A stretch of 11,404 nt of DNA, from assembly GCA_047623825.1 (NCBI GenBank), contig JBLHOS010000092.1:1-11404 (forward strand), in the 5' to 3' direction. Position 1 is the first letter of the stretch. The number at the start of each line of letters is the position of its first letter. Shown in pieces: positions 1 through 7,548 of the stretch. Under the pieces are notes generated by a model. It was not told the DNA's origin. It was given only the letters and a program-made list of their open reading frames with translations, and searched no databases. The translations under genes were made by a program, and so were the position numbers. Source of the DNA: JBLHOS01 sp047623825. GTDB lineage: Bacteria > Pseudomonadota > Alphaproteobacteria > Rhodobacterales > Rhodobacteraceae.

Positions 1-232
1 CATTTGTCCGCAGTTGCGGCAATGTTCATGCTGCGATGCAGCCTACGTCGTGGAAGCGGCCGTTCAAAGCTACAATCTCGGTGGATTTCAAACCGACCTT
101 TCGCCGCGTCATGTTCGAGCTCACACATCGCGGACAAACCTGTCATTCATCACTTTATCCTCAAGGACCACTTTCTAAAAAACGGTTCAAGTTTGGGTTA
201 CCTTTTGCTGATGCTAGGGTGTGTTGATGTGC
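1..232. other. No recognised gene; left flank
   Basis: All frames were read and no recognisable protein was found. Short open frames exist on both strands in the GC-richer part (about 1-150), but none has a convincing ribosome binding site or a family resemblance. Positions 160-232 are AT-richer and non-coding, and they form the 3' flank of the LacI-type gene. No clear hairpin-plus-T-tract terminator for that gene is visible. The GC-rich part could be degenerate intergenic DNA or the tail of a gene starting outside the window. Confidence 0.4.
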
Positions 233-1246
233 TTATAAAATTGGAGGCACTTCGATCGTTACAATCTCTGCTCCAGAGCCATCTCGGATGATCGAAAACA
301 CCGCGTTCATCATTGTCTCCACATCTTGGCGCACCATAAAGATATTTCCTCCCAATAGCTCTGCAAACGGGTCCCAGTCAAAACATCCGATAACGATTTT
401 ATCCTGTGCCGCACGGTCATTTTCACGAAGGCTGGTAACTACACCTTCGAGAGAAATTGTCGAATTAACAAACATCGTTGCAGGCGGCTCAGCGGCATCT
501 TTCAGGAACGTCGATAGAGCAGCCGCAGCTTTTTCCGACGCATATCCGCAGGCGAGAATTTGATCCTCTGTAACTGTTATCCCGATCTCCGCATGCGCAT
601 TCCTAAAACCTCTGATCCTTTCTTGGGTGTTGTGATCCGCCTCGCGCCCACCAACAAACAGCGATCCTTGCGACCGCTCCGGGGCCGCCGCCAAAATCTT
701 CTGCGTCAGTTTAAATGCACCCGCATAGTTATCCGAAATGACAGAAGATGCCTTCTTTCCTGGAAGGTCCAAATTCAGGGTCGGCACACCCGCTGGTGCG
801 CATAAATCATGGATTTTATCTGGATCGGTTGCACCCGTGCAGATCAGATATTCTACCTGATAGGCCAGCATCGTGCGCGCAGCCGTTAACTCGAGTTCCG
901 GATCGCGCTGTGTACAGGTCACGATCGGAAAATATCCGGCTGCACGCGCCATGCGTTCAAAAGTTTGCGCAATGGAACTGAAATAGCGGTTGTCATACAT
1001 CGGAACCACCATACCGATGATGCCTGATTTCTCTTTGCGCAAAGTGCTGGCCTGCATGTTGAGGGCATAGCCGTGTTCATCCGCAAGGTTGCGCACCTTG
1101 GTCGCCAGTTTCTCGCTGATTCGACGCTTTTTCCAGTTGCCATTCAACACCGCGCTGACGGTGCCTGCAGACGTCCCCGCCAACTGTGCGAGGTCATAGA
1201 TCGTTGTTTTCTTGGCGTTTTGATCCGTCAAAGCCCGCATCCGCAT
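233..1246 (-). CDS. LacI-family transcriptional regulator of the adjacent sugar operon
   Basis: Predicted cytoplasmic repressor of 337 residues, the usual LacI-family length. The N-terminal helix-turn-helix covers about residues 14-35 (TTIYDLAQLAGTSAGTVSAV), and the hinge helix lies near 62-70. A periplasmic-binding-protein-like effector domain runs from about 75 to the end (SGIIGMVVPMYDNRYFSSIA, then LICTGATDPDKI and VISDNYAGA). The style resembles alphaproteobacterial LacI regulators of CUT2 sugar operons such as FrcR; that comparison is from memory. The frame is open up to 1312, but a start there would lie inside the operator and has no ribosome binding site. The Met at 1246 (or 1240) leaves about a dozen residues before the HTH and is preferred, although its own Shine-Dalgarno is weak. 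The gene is divergent from the transporter operon, across a control region with a LacI-type palindrome. Local repression, relieved by the imported sugar or its phosphate, is inferred. Confidence 0.93.
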   Translation of the reverse strand: MRMRALTDQNAKKTTIYDLAQLAGTSAGTVSAVLNGNWKKRRISEKLATKVRNLADEHGYALNMQASTLRKEKSGIIGMVVPMYDNRYFSSIAQTFERMARAAGYFPIVTCTQRDPELELTAARTMLAYQVEYLICTGATDPDKIHDLCAPAGVPTLNLDLPGKKASSVISDNYAGAFKLTQKILAAAPERSQGSLFVGGREADHNTQERIRGFRNAHAEIGITVTEDQILACGYASEKAAAALSTFLKDAAEPPATMFVNSTISLEGVVTSLRENDRAAQDKIVIGCFDWDPFAELLGGNIFMVRQDVETMMNAVFSIIRDGSGAEIVTIEVPPIL

Positions 1247-1294
1247 TAAGATTTCTAAAAGACATTGACACTTTGTGGGGATTTGCACAACGTA

Positions 1295-1310
1295 GCACAA
1301 TCGATTGTGC
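1295..1310. promoter_or_regulatory. Probable primary operator O1 (perfect 16-bp palindrome)
   Basis: GCACAATCGATTGTGC is its own reverse complement across all 16 bases. Its centre reads AATCGATT, which fits the AANCGNTT core with central CpG that LacI-family repressors recognise. It lies in the 123-bp gap between the divergent regulator gene and the binding-protein gene, where the local LacI protein would be expected to bind. An additional half-site GCACAA occurs at 1285-1290, exactly 10 bp before the same hexamer at 1295-1300. Binding by this regulator is inferred. Confidence 0.85.
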
Positions 1311-1319
1311 ATTAATGCA
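1308..1319. repeat. 12-bp perfect palindrome bridging the two operators
   Basis: TGCATTAATGCA is a perfect palindrome that overlaps the last 3 bases of O1 and the first 3 bases of O2. Its AT-rich centre may include part of a promoter -10 region for one or both divergent genes. I could not assign a convincing -35/-10 pair, so its role is open. Confidence 0.55.
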
Positions 1320-1332
1320 TGATCGATTGTGC
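1317..1332. promoter_or_regulatory. Probable secondary operator O2 (imperfect copy of O1)
   Basis: GCATGATCGATTGTGC differs from O1 at only two positions, both in the left half-site (TG in place of CA). The right half and central CpG are intact. The centre-to-centre distance from O1 is 22 bp, about two helical turns, so both sites face the same side of the DNA. This suggests cooperative binding of two dimers or one tetramer, with O2 the weaker site. It lies 38 bp upstream of the binding-protein start codon. Confidence 0.7.
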
Positions 1333-1369
1333 AATGAACCGGCGGCAGGTCGGTTACAGGGAGGACGCC

Positions 1370-2356
1370 ATGAAAGGCATTTCGAAATTCATGAGCGCAG
1401 CTGCGGCTGTTGCTTTACTTACGACGGCACCGCTTGCCGTTTTGGCAGAAACCACCATCGGCGTGGTCGTCAAAATTGGCGGAATTCCGTGGTTTAACGC
1501 AATGGAAGTAGGCATTCAGCAGCGCGCCGAAGAATTGGGCATCAATGCATTTATGGTTGGCCCGACCAGCGATGATCCTGCCCTGCAGGTCCGTGCAATC
1601 GAAGACCTTATCGCCCGCGGTGTCGATGTCATCGGCGTTGTACCAAACGATGCCCAAGTGCTTGAACCAGTTCTTGAGCGCGCACGCGCAGCAGGCATCA
1701 AGGTGATTACCCATGAATCGCCAGACACCGTAAACAACGATTTCAACTTTGAACTCGTCTCCTCAAACGATCTAGGCGTGGCTCATGCTCAGTTGTTCCA
1801 AGAAGTAACAGGCTGTGAAGGCGGTTATGCAGTGTATGTCGGCGGTTTGACCGTTCCGGCCCATAACGCATGGGCGGATGCAGCGGTGGCATATCTCGAA
1901 GAAAACTGCCCCGACATGACCCAAGTTGCTGAACGGTTTGGCGTTGCAGAAAGCGTTGATGACAGCCGCAACACGACATTGGACCTGATACGTGCAAATC
2001 CCGATCTGGCGGGTATTCTGGCTTTCGGCAGCCAAGGCCCGATCGGTGCAGCCCGCGCCGTCGAGGAACGCGGTCTATCCGGCGAAGTCGCAGTTGTTGG
2101 ACTGTTTTCTGCAGGTCAAGGCCGTCAGCTGGTCCATGACGGTGCGATCACAGGCGGTTTCGTCTGGAGCCCACTTGAGGCCGGCAAGGTCTTCGTTGAG
2201 CTTGGTAATATGCTGGTTGAAGGTAGTGAAATCACCGACGGAGCCGATCTTCCACTGCTTGGCGAAATCGCGCTTGAAGGAAACAATATCTTTGCCAACA
2301 AGCCTCTCGCGCTCAGCAAGGATACGGTTGATGCCCTCGCAGAGATGGGTCTTTGA
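1370..2356 (+). CDS. Periplasmic sugar-binding protein of a CUT2 ABC transporter (LsrB-like fold)
   Basis: Captures the sugar in the periplasm and delivers it to the permeases encoded downstream. The protein has 328 residues. A signal peptide covers residues 1-26, with a KxxxK start, a hydrophobic core, and cleavage after AVLA before ETT. The mature protein is a type-1 periplasmic-binding fold (VVVKIGGIPWFNAMEVGIQQ near 32-51; ALQVRAIEDLIARGVDVIGV at 71-90). The start at 1370 is set by a strong GGGAGGA 4 bases upstream; the frame is open to 1319 but lacks a signal there. It resembles proteins often annotated as autoinducer-2 binding proteins. K35 matches an LsrB ligand residue, but the LsrB positions for D116, D166, Q167, P220 and A222 read Glu, Ala, His, Gly or Phe, and Ser or Gln in my hand alignment. 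The ligand is therefore probably another sugar. C149 and C180 could form a disulfide. It is the first gene of the operon. Confidence 0.93.
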   Translation: MKGISKFMSAAAAVALLTTAPLAVLAETTIGVVVKIGGIPWFNAMEVGIQQRAEELGINAFMVGPTSDDPALQVRAIEDLIARGVDVIGVVPNDAQVLEPVLERARAAGIKVITHESPDTVNNDFNFELVSSNDLGVAHAQLFQEVTGCEGGYAVYVGGLTVPAHNAWADAAVAYLEENCPDMTQVAERFGVAESVDDSRNTTLDLIRANPDLAGILAFGSQGPIGAARAVEERGLSGEVAVVGLFSAGQGRQLVHDGAITGGFVWSPLEAGKVFVELGNMLVEGSEITDGADLPLLGEIALEGNNIFANKPLALSKDTVDALAEMGL

Positions 2357-2383
2357 TCTAACAGGTTTCTCCCAAGCCTGACA

Positions 2384-2414
2384 CGTGGGGCGCTTGACCA
2401 ACAGGCGCCCCACG
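2384..2414 (+). promoter_or_regulatory. Intercistronic stem-loop after the binding-protein gene
   Basis: CGTGGGGCGC at 2384-2393 pairs perfectly with GCGCCCCACG at 2405-2414. Three more pairs (one T-G wobble) extend the stem inward to 13 bp around a 5-base loop. No T-tract follows, so it is unlikely to be a full intrinsic terminator. Hairpins between a binding-protein gene and its membrane-component genes, as in malE-malF, protect the upstream mRNA and lower downstream expression. That role is inferred here. Confidence 0.75.
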
Positions 2415-2499
2415 GACTTGCCAAACATCTACACAATTTAGCAAAGCCTGTTTGGCCATCCGATCTGGCTGGTCCATGTCTTTGCCATGGAGCATTTCA

Positions 2500-3990
2500 A
2501 TGCCGGACTATGCACTTCGCGCGCAAAACGTGACCCAGAAATTCGGGGCCTTTGTCGCGCTTGAGGATGTTTCTTTTGATTTGAAAGTGGGCGAAGTCCA
2601 CTGCCTTGCGGGCGAAAACGGCTGTGGGAAAAGCACCCTGATCAAAGTGATCAACGGGGTGAACACGCCAGAACCTGGCGCGCTGATCAGCTTTTATGAC
2701 AGCACCCCTGCGTCGCGCGTGTCCCCGACGGACGCAAAGCGTCATGGCGTGCACGTGATTTGGCAAGACCTTGCACTATTTCCCGACCTGACAGTGGCGG
2801 AAAATATCACGTTTGACAGCTTCATCGCAGCGCCCTTTGCACCGCGCGGCAGTGCAGCGAAAACCGACCGCGCCGCGCAGATCATTACGCGGCTGGGGGT
2901 CAAATTGGACCCGCATGCTAAATTGGGCGATCTCAGCATTGCAAAACGGCAATTGGTCGCCATTTGCCGCGTGCTGGACGCCAATGCGCGGATCATCTTT
3001 ATGGATGAGCCGACAGCTTCCCTTACCCGCAAAGAAACTCAGACGTTGCTAGGCATCGTGCGCAAGCTTTCGGCGGATGGCATTTCGATTGTCTTTGTCA
3101 GTCACCGTCTGGCCGAAGTGCTAGACGTCTGCGAGCGCGTTACAGTCTTGCGCGATGGTGCTTTCGTCGGATCCTACCCGACCGAAGGGATGACCCAGAA
3201 AAGGCTGTCCACACTGATGACCGGTCTGGACTTGAATGAGCAGCCACGTGACATCGAGAATTTCGGCGAGACCGCAATAGAAGTGCGCAGCCTGTCACGT
3301 GATGCGGAATACGACAACATCTCGTTCTCGGTACGTCGCGGCGAAATCCTTGGGCTGACCGGCCTCATGGGATCGGGCCGCACGGAAATTGCGCTGTCGC
3401 TTTTTGGAATGACGCAAGCCGACGAAGGCGCAATCCTGATTGACGGCAAGCCGGTGAACTTTCGTAACAGCCGCGATGCGATTGCTGCAGGAATTGCCTA
3501 TGTATCGGAGGACCGCTTGAACCTTGGTCTGGTGCAAAGCCAGTCCATTATCAAAAATACAGCTTCGACAGTCCTTGATGATCTTGCGAAGCCTTCCTTC
3601 TACCTCTCGCCCAAACGCCTCAGCGCTTTGTGCACAGAGTGGATCACACAGCTAAAAACCAAGGTCAGCGACCCGCGCTTGCCTGTGTCGTCACTTTCTG
3701 GCGGCAACCAACAACGCATTGTGTTGGCAAAATGGCTCGCGACCAATCCCAAAGTCCTGATCCTCGACGCGCCCACAGTCGGCGTGGATGTCGGGGCAAA
3801 GGCAGGCATATTTGAAATCGTGCGCGAGCTGGCTGCAAAGGGAATGGCCATCATCCTCATCAGCGATGAAGCAAGCGAGATCCACACACATGCTGACCGC
3901 GTTTTGATCCTGCGGGGCGGCAAAGTTCACAAGGACCTGAAACCCGCAACCGTGACTGAAGAAACGCTGGAGGAGATGATCAATGGGTAA
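2500..3990 (+). CDS. CUT2-family sugar ABC transporter ATPase (two fused nucleotide-binding domains)
   Basis: Powers sugar import from the cytoplasmic face of the two-permease complex. With the start at 2500 it has 496 residues, normal for RbsA-type proteins. The first domain has Walker A GENGCGKST (38-46), signature-like LSIAKRQ (145-151), Walker B IIFMDEPTA with E170, and H-loop H202. The second domain has a degenerate Walker A GLMGSGRTE (288-296, Arg for Lys, usual in this family), signature LSGGNQQR (399-406) and Walker B ILDAPTVGVD (421-430). In the latter the usual catalytic Glu is Ala424, so probably only one site hydrolyses ATP efficiently. The frame opens at 2452, but GGAG at 2489-2492, 7 bases before the ATG at 2500, and the family N-terminus support 2500; 2476 is an alternative. 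The 3' end overlaps the next gene by 8 bp. Confidence 0.95.
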   Translation: MPDYALRAQNVTQKFGAFVALEDVSFDLKVGEVHCLAGENGCGKSTLIKVINGVNTPEPGALISFYDSTPASRVSPTDAKRHGVHVIWQDLALFPDLTVAENITFDSFIAAPFAPRGSAAKTDRAAQIITRLGVKLDPHAKLGDLSIAKRQLVAICRVLDANARIIFMDEPTASLTRKETQTLLGIVRKLSADGISIVFVSHRLAEVLDVCERVTVLRDGAFVGSYPTEGMTQKRLSTLMTGLDLNEQPRDIENFGETAIEVRSLSRDAEYDNISFSVRRGEILGLTGLMGSGRTEIALSLFGMTQADEGAILIDGKPVNFRNSRDAIAAGIAYVSEDRLNLGLVQSQSIIKNTASTVLDDLAKPSFYLSPKRLSALCTEWITQLKTKVSDPRLPVSSLSGGNQQRIVLAKWLATNPKVLILDAPTVGVDVGAKAGIFEIVRELAAKGMAIILISDEASEIHTHADRVLILRGGKVHKDLKPATVTEETLEEMING

Positions 3991-4981
3991 GGTATTTGCA
4001 TCTGCCGAGGGCATTCTTGGCGTTCTGATCATCTGCTTGTCGGTCCTATTGACCGTGACAACAGACAGCTTTGCATCGATTCAGAACATCTTTGACCTGC
4101 TCAACAACCAATCGGTGAACATCATCTTCGCGGTCGGTCTTGTGGTCGTTCTTGTGGCGGGAGGGATTGATATTTCCTTCTCGGTTGCCGCCTCAGTCGT
4201 ACAGTACATTGTTGTGACATTGCTCATTTCGATGGACGGCGGAAATTGGGCCATTGGCCTGCTGTTGGCCGCCGCGACAGGCATCAGTTTGGGTCTCATC
4301 AACGCATTGTTCATTCATAGATTTCGGATCGTTTCGATCATCGTCACGATCGGGACGTTCAATGTGTTCTTTGGCTTGCTGATGTATTTGTCGCGTGGAC
4401 GGTCGATCTACACGATCCCTGACTGGCTTTACGCGCGTGTTTCGATCTTTAGCATTGAATTGGAACGCGGCTCGGCCACGCTATATCTGCCGGTGCTTAT
4501 CATGTTCGTTATGGTCGTGGCGACGTGGTTTATCCTTTCCAGAACAGGGTTTGGCCGCCAGATTTACGGCTTTGGCTCAAATCCCGACGCCGCGCGCCGC
4601 TCTGGCATCAATGTCGCACTGATCCAAGGGTTTGCCTATGGCTGGCTGGGTCTTTGCGCCGGTATAGCCGGTCTGATGCAGGCCCATATTGTGCGCGAGG
4701 TCGTGCCCAACGCCCTTTATGGTCGAGAGCTGGATATCCTCGCAGCCGTTGTTCTTGGCGGCGCGGTTTTGGGCGGTGGGCGCGGCACTGTGCTTGGGGC
4801 AGTGTTGGGCGTGATGCTCTTGGCGTTGATCCAGAACGGGCTGAACCTTTTGGGGATTTCACCCTTCGCGTTCAAAATGATCGTGGGTGCCATCATTCTG
4901 TGCGCCATCACAGCCACGAACCTTGACCGCATTTTGCCCCAAACACGCAGATCCATAAAGGGAGGCGCATCAGATGCGTAA
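3983..4981 (+). CDS. CUT2-family sugar ABC transporter permease, first subunit
   Basis: Inner-membrane channel subunit of 332 residues, RbsC/LsrC-like, with about ten hydrophobic segments (roughly 10-27, 45-60, 64-83, 88-110, 114-136, 167-186, 215-233, 250-263, 266-290 and 296-312). It carries the family's GGID motif (60-63, VAGGIDISFSVAASV) and the cytoplasmic coupling loop GRQIYGFGSNPDAARRSGI (191-209) that contacts the ATPase. The start at 3983 follows GGAGGAG at 3969-3975 and overlaps the ATPase gene by 8 bp (ATGGGTAA), implying translational coupling. The end overlaps the second permease by 8 bp. It probably pairs with the second permease as a heterodimer. The substrate cannot be read from the sequence. 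Confidence 0.94.
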   Translation: MGKVFASAEGILGVLIICLSVLLTVTTDSFASIQNIFDLLNNQSVNIIFAVGLVVVLVAGGIDISFSVAASVVQYIVVTLLISMDGGNWAIGLLLAAATGISLGLINALFIHRFRIVSIIVTIGTFNVFFGLLMYLSRGRSIYTIPDWLYARVSIFSIELERGSATLYLPVLIMFVMVVATWFILSRTGFGRQIYGFGSNPDAARRSGINVALIQGFAYGWLGLCAGIAGLMQAHIVREVVPNALYGRELDILAAVVLGGAVLGGGRGTVLGAVLGVMLLALIQNGLNLLGISPFAFKMIVGAIILCAITATNLDRILPQTRRSIKGGASDA

Positions 4982-5942
4982 GCTATTTCAAGGCTGGTCA
5001 GGCGACCGCATAGAACTGACCGCGATGGTGGCATTCCTCGCTCTGTCGGTCCTGTGTTTTGCAGTGATTGCCCCCAATTTCCTGTCGGTCGGCATTTTTC
5101 GATCTATGGCGTTTCAACTGCCTGAGCTTGGATTGCTGACCCTAGCAATGTTCATTCCGATCATTGCGGGTGGCCTGAATCTAGCGGTGACATTTACGGC
5201 CAATATCTGCGGATTGGCGGCGGCCTTCATCGTTCAGAAGTTCTTGTTGGAAAACGGCGGCCTTGCCCTGCCTATCGCGTTGATTGTCGCCCTTGTAACG
5301 GGTCTGGTTATTGGCATGCTCGTCGGGGCTATGGTCGCCTATGTCGGTGCGCATCCGATCCTTGTGACGCTGGGCGCGATGATTTTCTTGCGTGGCTTGG
5401 GCGAGTTACTGACCCGGGGAAGCGATATTTCCGGCATGCCCCCTGTATTTGAAACCATCGGCCACGGCACATTGCTTGGCGTTCCCATTCCAATGTGGAT
5501 ATTTCTCGCCGCGGTCGCGATTTGTTTTTACATCATGCAATTCACCAAACTTGGGTTCTCAATCCATATGGTCGGCTCGAACCCCAAGGCGACATTGTTT
5601 TCAGGCATCGATGTGAACCGCGTATTGGTCTGGGTTTATGGCCTATCCGGTGCGTTGTCCGGGCTTGCGGGCTTTTTGATGTTGGCGCGCTTTAATTCGG
5701 TACGGGTGGGCCACGGCGAAAGCTATCTGCTCATCACGATCCTCGCCTGTTTTCTGGCGGGCGCGAACCCGTTTGGCGGCTTTGGGCGCGTGCTGCCTTT
5801 GGCCGTTGGCCTGATCAGCCTGCAAGTTATCGCATCCGGCATGAACCTGATGGGCGCAAGCCAGCACCTGGCGACAGCAGCATGGGGCGGGTTTCTGATC
5901 CTTGTCATGATCCTGCGCGCGCCGTTCCAGTCCAAGACGTGA
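4974..5942 (+). CDS. CUT2-family sugar ABC transporter permease, second subunit
   Basis: Second inner-membrane subunit, 322 residues, with about ten hydrophobic segments (roughly 16-33, 50-66, 75-92, 98-123, 127-143, 170-187, 217-236, 250-264, 272-292 and 298-315). The canonical GGIDLSVGS motif is changed to GGLNLAVTF (66-74), so the acidic residue is Asn, unlike the first permease. The coupling loop reads GFSIHMVGSNPKATLFSGI (194-212). The start at 4974 is supported by GGAGG at 4961-4965 and overlaps the preceding stop by 8 bp (ATGCGTAA), the same arrangement as between the ATPase and first permease. The divergent motifs of the two permeases suggest non-equivalent halves of a heterodimeric channel. 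Confidence 0.94.
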   Translation: MRKLFQGWSGDRIELTAMVAFLALSVLCFAVIAPNFLSVGIFRSMAFQLPELGLLTLAMFIPIIAGGLNLAVTFTANICGLAAAFIVQKFLLENGGLALPIALIVALVTGLVIGMLVGAMVAYVGAHPILVTLGAMIFLRGLGELLTRGSDISGMPPVFETIGHGTLLGVPIPMWIFLAAVAICFYIMQFTKLGFSIHMVGSNPKATLFSGIDVNRVLVWVYGLSGALSGLAGFLMLARFNSVRVGHGESYLLITILACFLAGANPFGGFGRVLPLAVGLISLQVIASGMNLMGASQHLATAAWGGFLILVMILRAPFQSKT

Positions 5943-5952
5943 AGGACTTCAA

Positions 5953-7527
5953 ATGACCTATGTACTTGGAATTGATGTGGGGTCCGGCAGCGCGCGATGC
6001 GGCGTGTTTGATCAAAGCGGCACATTGCTGGGCACGGCAAAGCAGACGATTGCCATCCACCGCCCCGCGCCCAACCATGTCGAGCAATCCTCAACCGATA
6101 TATGGTCAGCCATTTGCGCCGCTACTAAAGGTGCAATTTCGCAGGCAAATGTTGCGCCAGACGAGGTGATTAGCCTGTCGTTCAGCGCGACCTGCTCGCT
6201 GGTCTTGCTGGATCAAAACCACGCACCGTTGCCCCTCAGCGAAGGGGACAAAGGTTGGAACATCATCATGTGGATGGACCACCGCGCAGGTGCGGAGGCC
6301 AACATCTGCAATGCAACAGGCGCGCCTGTTTTGAACAATCTTGGCGGTGCGATATCGCTCGAGATGCAGATACCCAAACTCATGTGGCTCAAACGTCAGC
6401 GGCCTGAGCTTTGGAATAAGCTGGGGTATGCCGCTGATCTCGCCGATTATCTGGGATGGCGCTGCACGGGCCAAAACGAACGCTCAATTTGCACGGTTGG
6501 ATGCAAATGGACTTACGACGCTGACAATGGATGCTGGGATGATCGGTTCTTTAATCAAGTCGGGCTGCCGGATCTGCGCGCACGCGCCGCCTTGCCCGAC
6601 ACGGCTTGCGAGATTGGCGCACATCTTGGCGCATTAACGCAATCCGCAGCAGATGATCTTGGCCTGACCACGCAGTGCCACGTGGCTGTTGGATTAATTG
6701 ATGCGCATGCAGGCGCTCTGGGAACGTCTGGCCTGTTTGCAGACGACGCGCCAGAAACCCGCCTTGCATTGATTGCGGGTACTTCAAACTGCCATATTGC
6801 CCTCACGAAAAACCGTATCGAAGTATCAGGTGTCTGGGGCCCTTACTACGGGGCGGTCCAAAACGGGCTCTATGCCCTCGAAGGCGGGCAAAGTGCGACC
6901 GGCGCGATGCTTGACCAGATCGTTGCATTGTTTGCAAGTGCGCAATCATTCGGGGATGCGCCCCATGGCCCTATCTCCGAAACATTGATTAAGCGCATGG
7001 CAACAGACCCCGATCAGGGTAAAGAGGCCATGGTCCTCCCTGACTTTATCGGCAACCGCTCTCCCTATGCCGACCCCGACCTGCGCGGCGCAATCATGGG
7101 GCTGACCTTGGAGCCACCGGACGAGACCTTTCTCAAGGTCTATTGGGCCGCCTGCGCCAGCATCGCCTACGGTACGCGCCAGATCATTGATGCCATGAGG
7201 GCGCATGGTGTTCCAATTGACAAGCTACATCTGAGCGGCGGCCATGCCCAATCTGCGCTGCTGGTGCAGATCTATGCCGATGCTACGGGCTGTGACGTGA
7301 TCGTTGCCGAGACACCCGAACCCGTCCTGCTGGGTGCTGCAATCGCTGCTGCGATGCCGCTCGGAGATGATTTTCCAATCTCTCAAGGGCGCGCGGTCCG
7401 CGCGGCTCGCATCATTTCACCAAATCCAATCGCAACAGAAATGCACAGGGCACGCTACGCGACGTTTTGCGCCCATTACGAAGGTGATGCAGCACCAGCG
7501 GCCACGCTTGTCGCAGTCACCGCATAA
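5953..7527 (+). CDS. FGGY-family pentulose kinase, probably D-ribulokinase
   Basis: Predicted to phosphorylate an imported pentulose with ATP in the cytoplasm, giving D-ribulose 5-phosphate if the substrate is D-ribulose. It has 524 residues, full length for the family. The N-terminal actin-like domain begins with phosphate-1 motif LGIDVGSGSAR (5-15). TCSLV at 80-84 is the motif I recall being linked to D-ribulokinases of the human FGGY/yeast YDR109C group. MWMDHRA (106-112) and CKWTY (184-188) are also typical of that group. The catalytic base is probably D250 in GLIDAHAG. The C-terminal domain has phosphate-2 motif AGTSNCH (275-281) and adenosine motif LSGGHAQS (427-434). The Shine-Dalgarno GAAGGA overlaps the permease stop codon, and the gap is only 10 bp. 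A less likely alternative is another pentulose kinase, for example for xylulose or apulose. Confidence 0.9.
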   Translation: MTYVLGIDVGSGSARCGVFDQSGTLLGTAKQTIAIHRPAPNHVEQSSTDIWSAICAATKGAISQANVAPDEVISLSFSATCSLVLLDQNHAPLPLSEGDKGWNIIMWMDHRAGAEANICNATGAPVLNNLGGAISLEMQIPKLMWLKRQRPELWNKLGYAADLADYLGWRCTGQNERSICTVGCKWTYDADNGCWDDRFFNQVGLPDLRARAALPDTACEIGAHLGALTQSAADDLGLTTQCHVAVGLIDAHAGALGTSGLFADDAPETRLALIAGTSNCHIALTKNRIEVSGVWGPYYGAVQNGLYALEGGQSATGAMLDQIVALFASAQSFGDAPHGPISETLIKRMATDPDQGKEAMVLPDFIGNRSPYADPDLRGAIMGLTLEPPDETFLKVYWAACASIAYGTRQIIDAMRAHGVPIDKLHLSGGHAQSALLVQIYADATGCDVIVAETPEPVLLGAAIAAAMPLGDDFPISQGRAVRAARIISPNPIATEMHRARYATFCAHYEGDAAPAATLVAVTA

Positions 7528-7548
7528 CCGAACATACAGGATATCAAG

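Noticed and set aside
1265..1270. TTGACA, a perfect -35 hexamer upstream of the binding-protein gene
   Set aside because: No acceptable -10 hexamer lies 16-18 bp downstream (the sequence there is around CAACGT), so it was not called as a promoter.
1247..1312. Longer start of the LacI-type regulator at 1312
   Set aside because: It would place coding sequence over operator O1, has no ribosome binding site, and adds 22 residues with no family resemblance.
2384..2414. Hairpin as a rho-independent terminator
   Set aside because: The stem is strong but is followed by mixed sequence, not a T-run, and the operon evidently continues.
1370..7527. Interpretation as an lsr autoinducer-2 operon
   Set aside because: Gene order is similar, but lsrF and lsrG are missing, most LsrB ligand residues are replaced, and the kinase carries the D-ribulokinase-type TCSLV motif.
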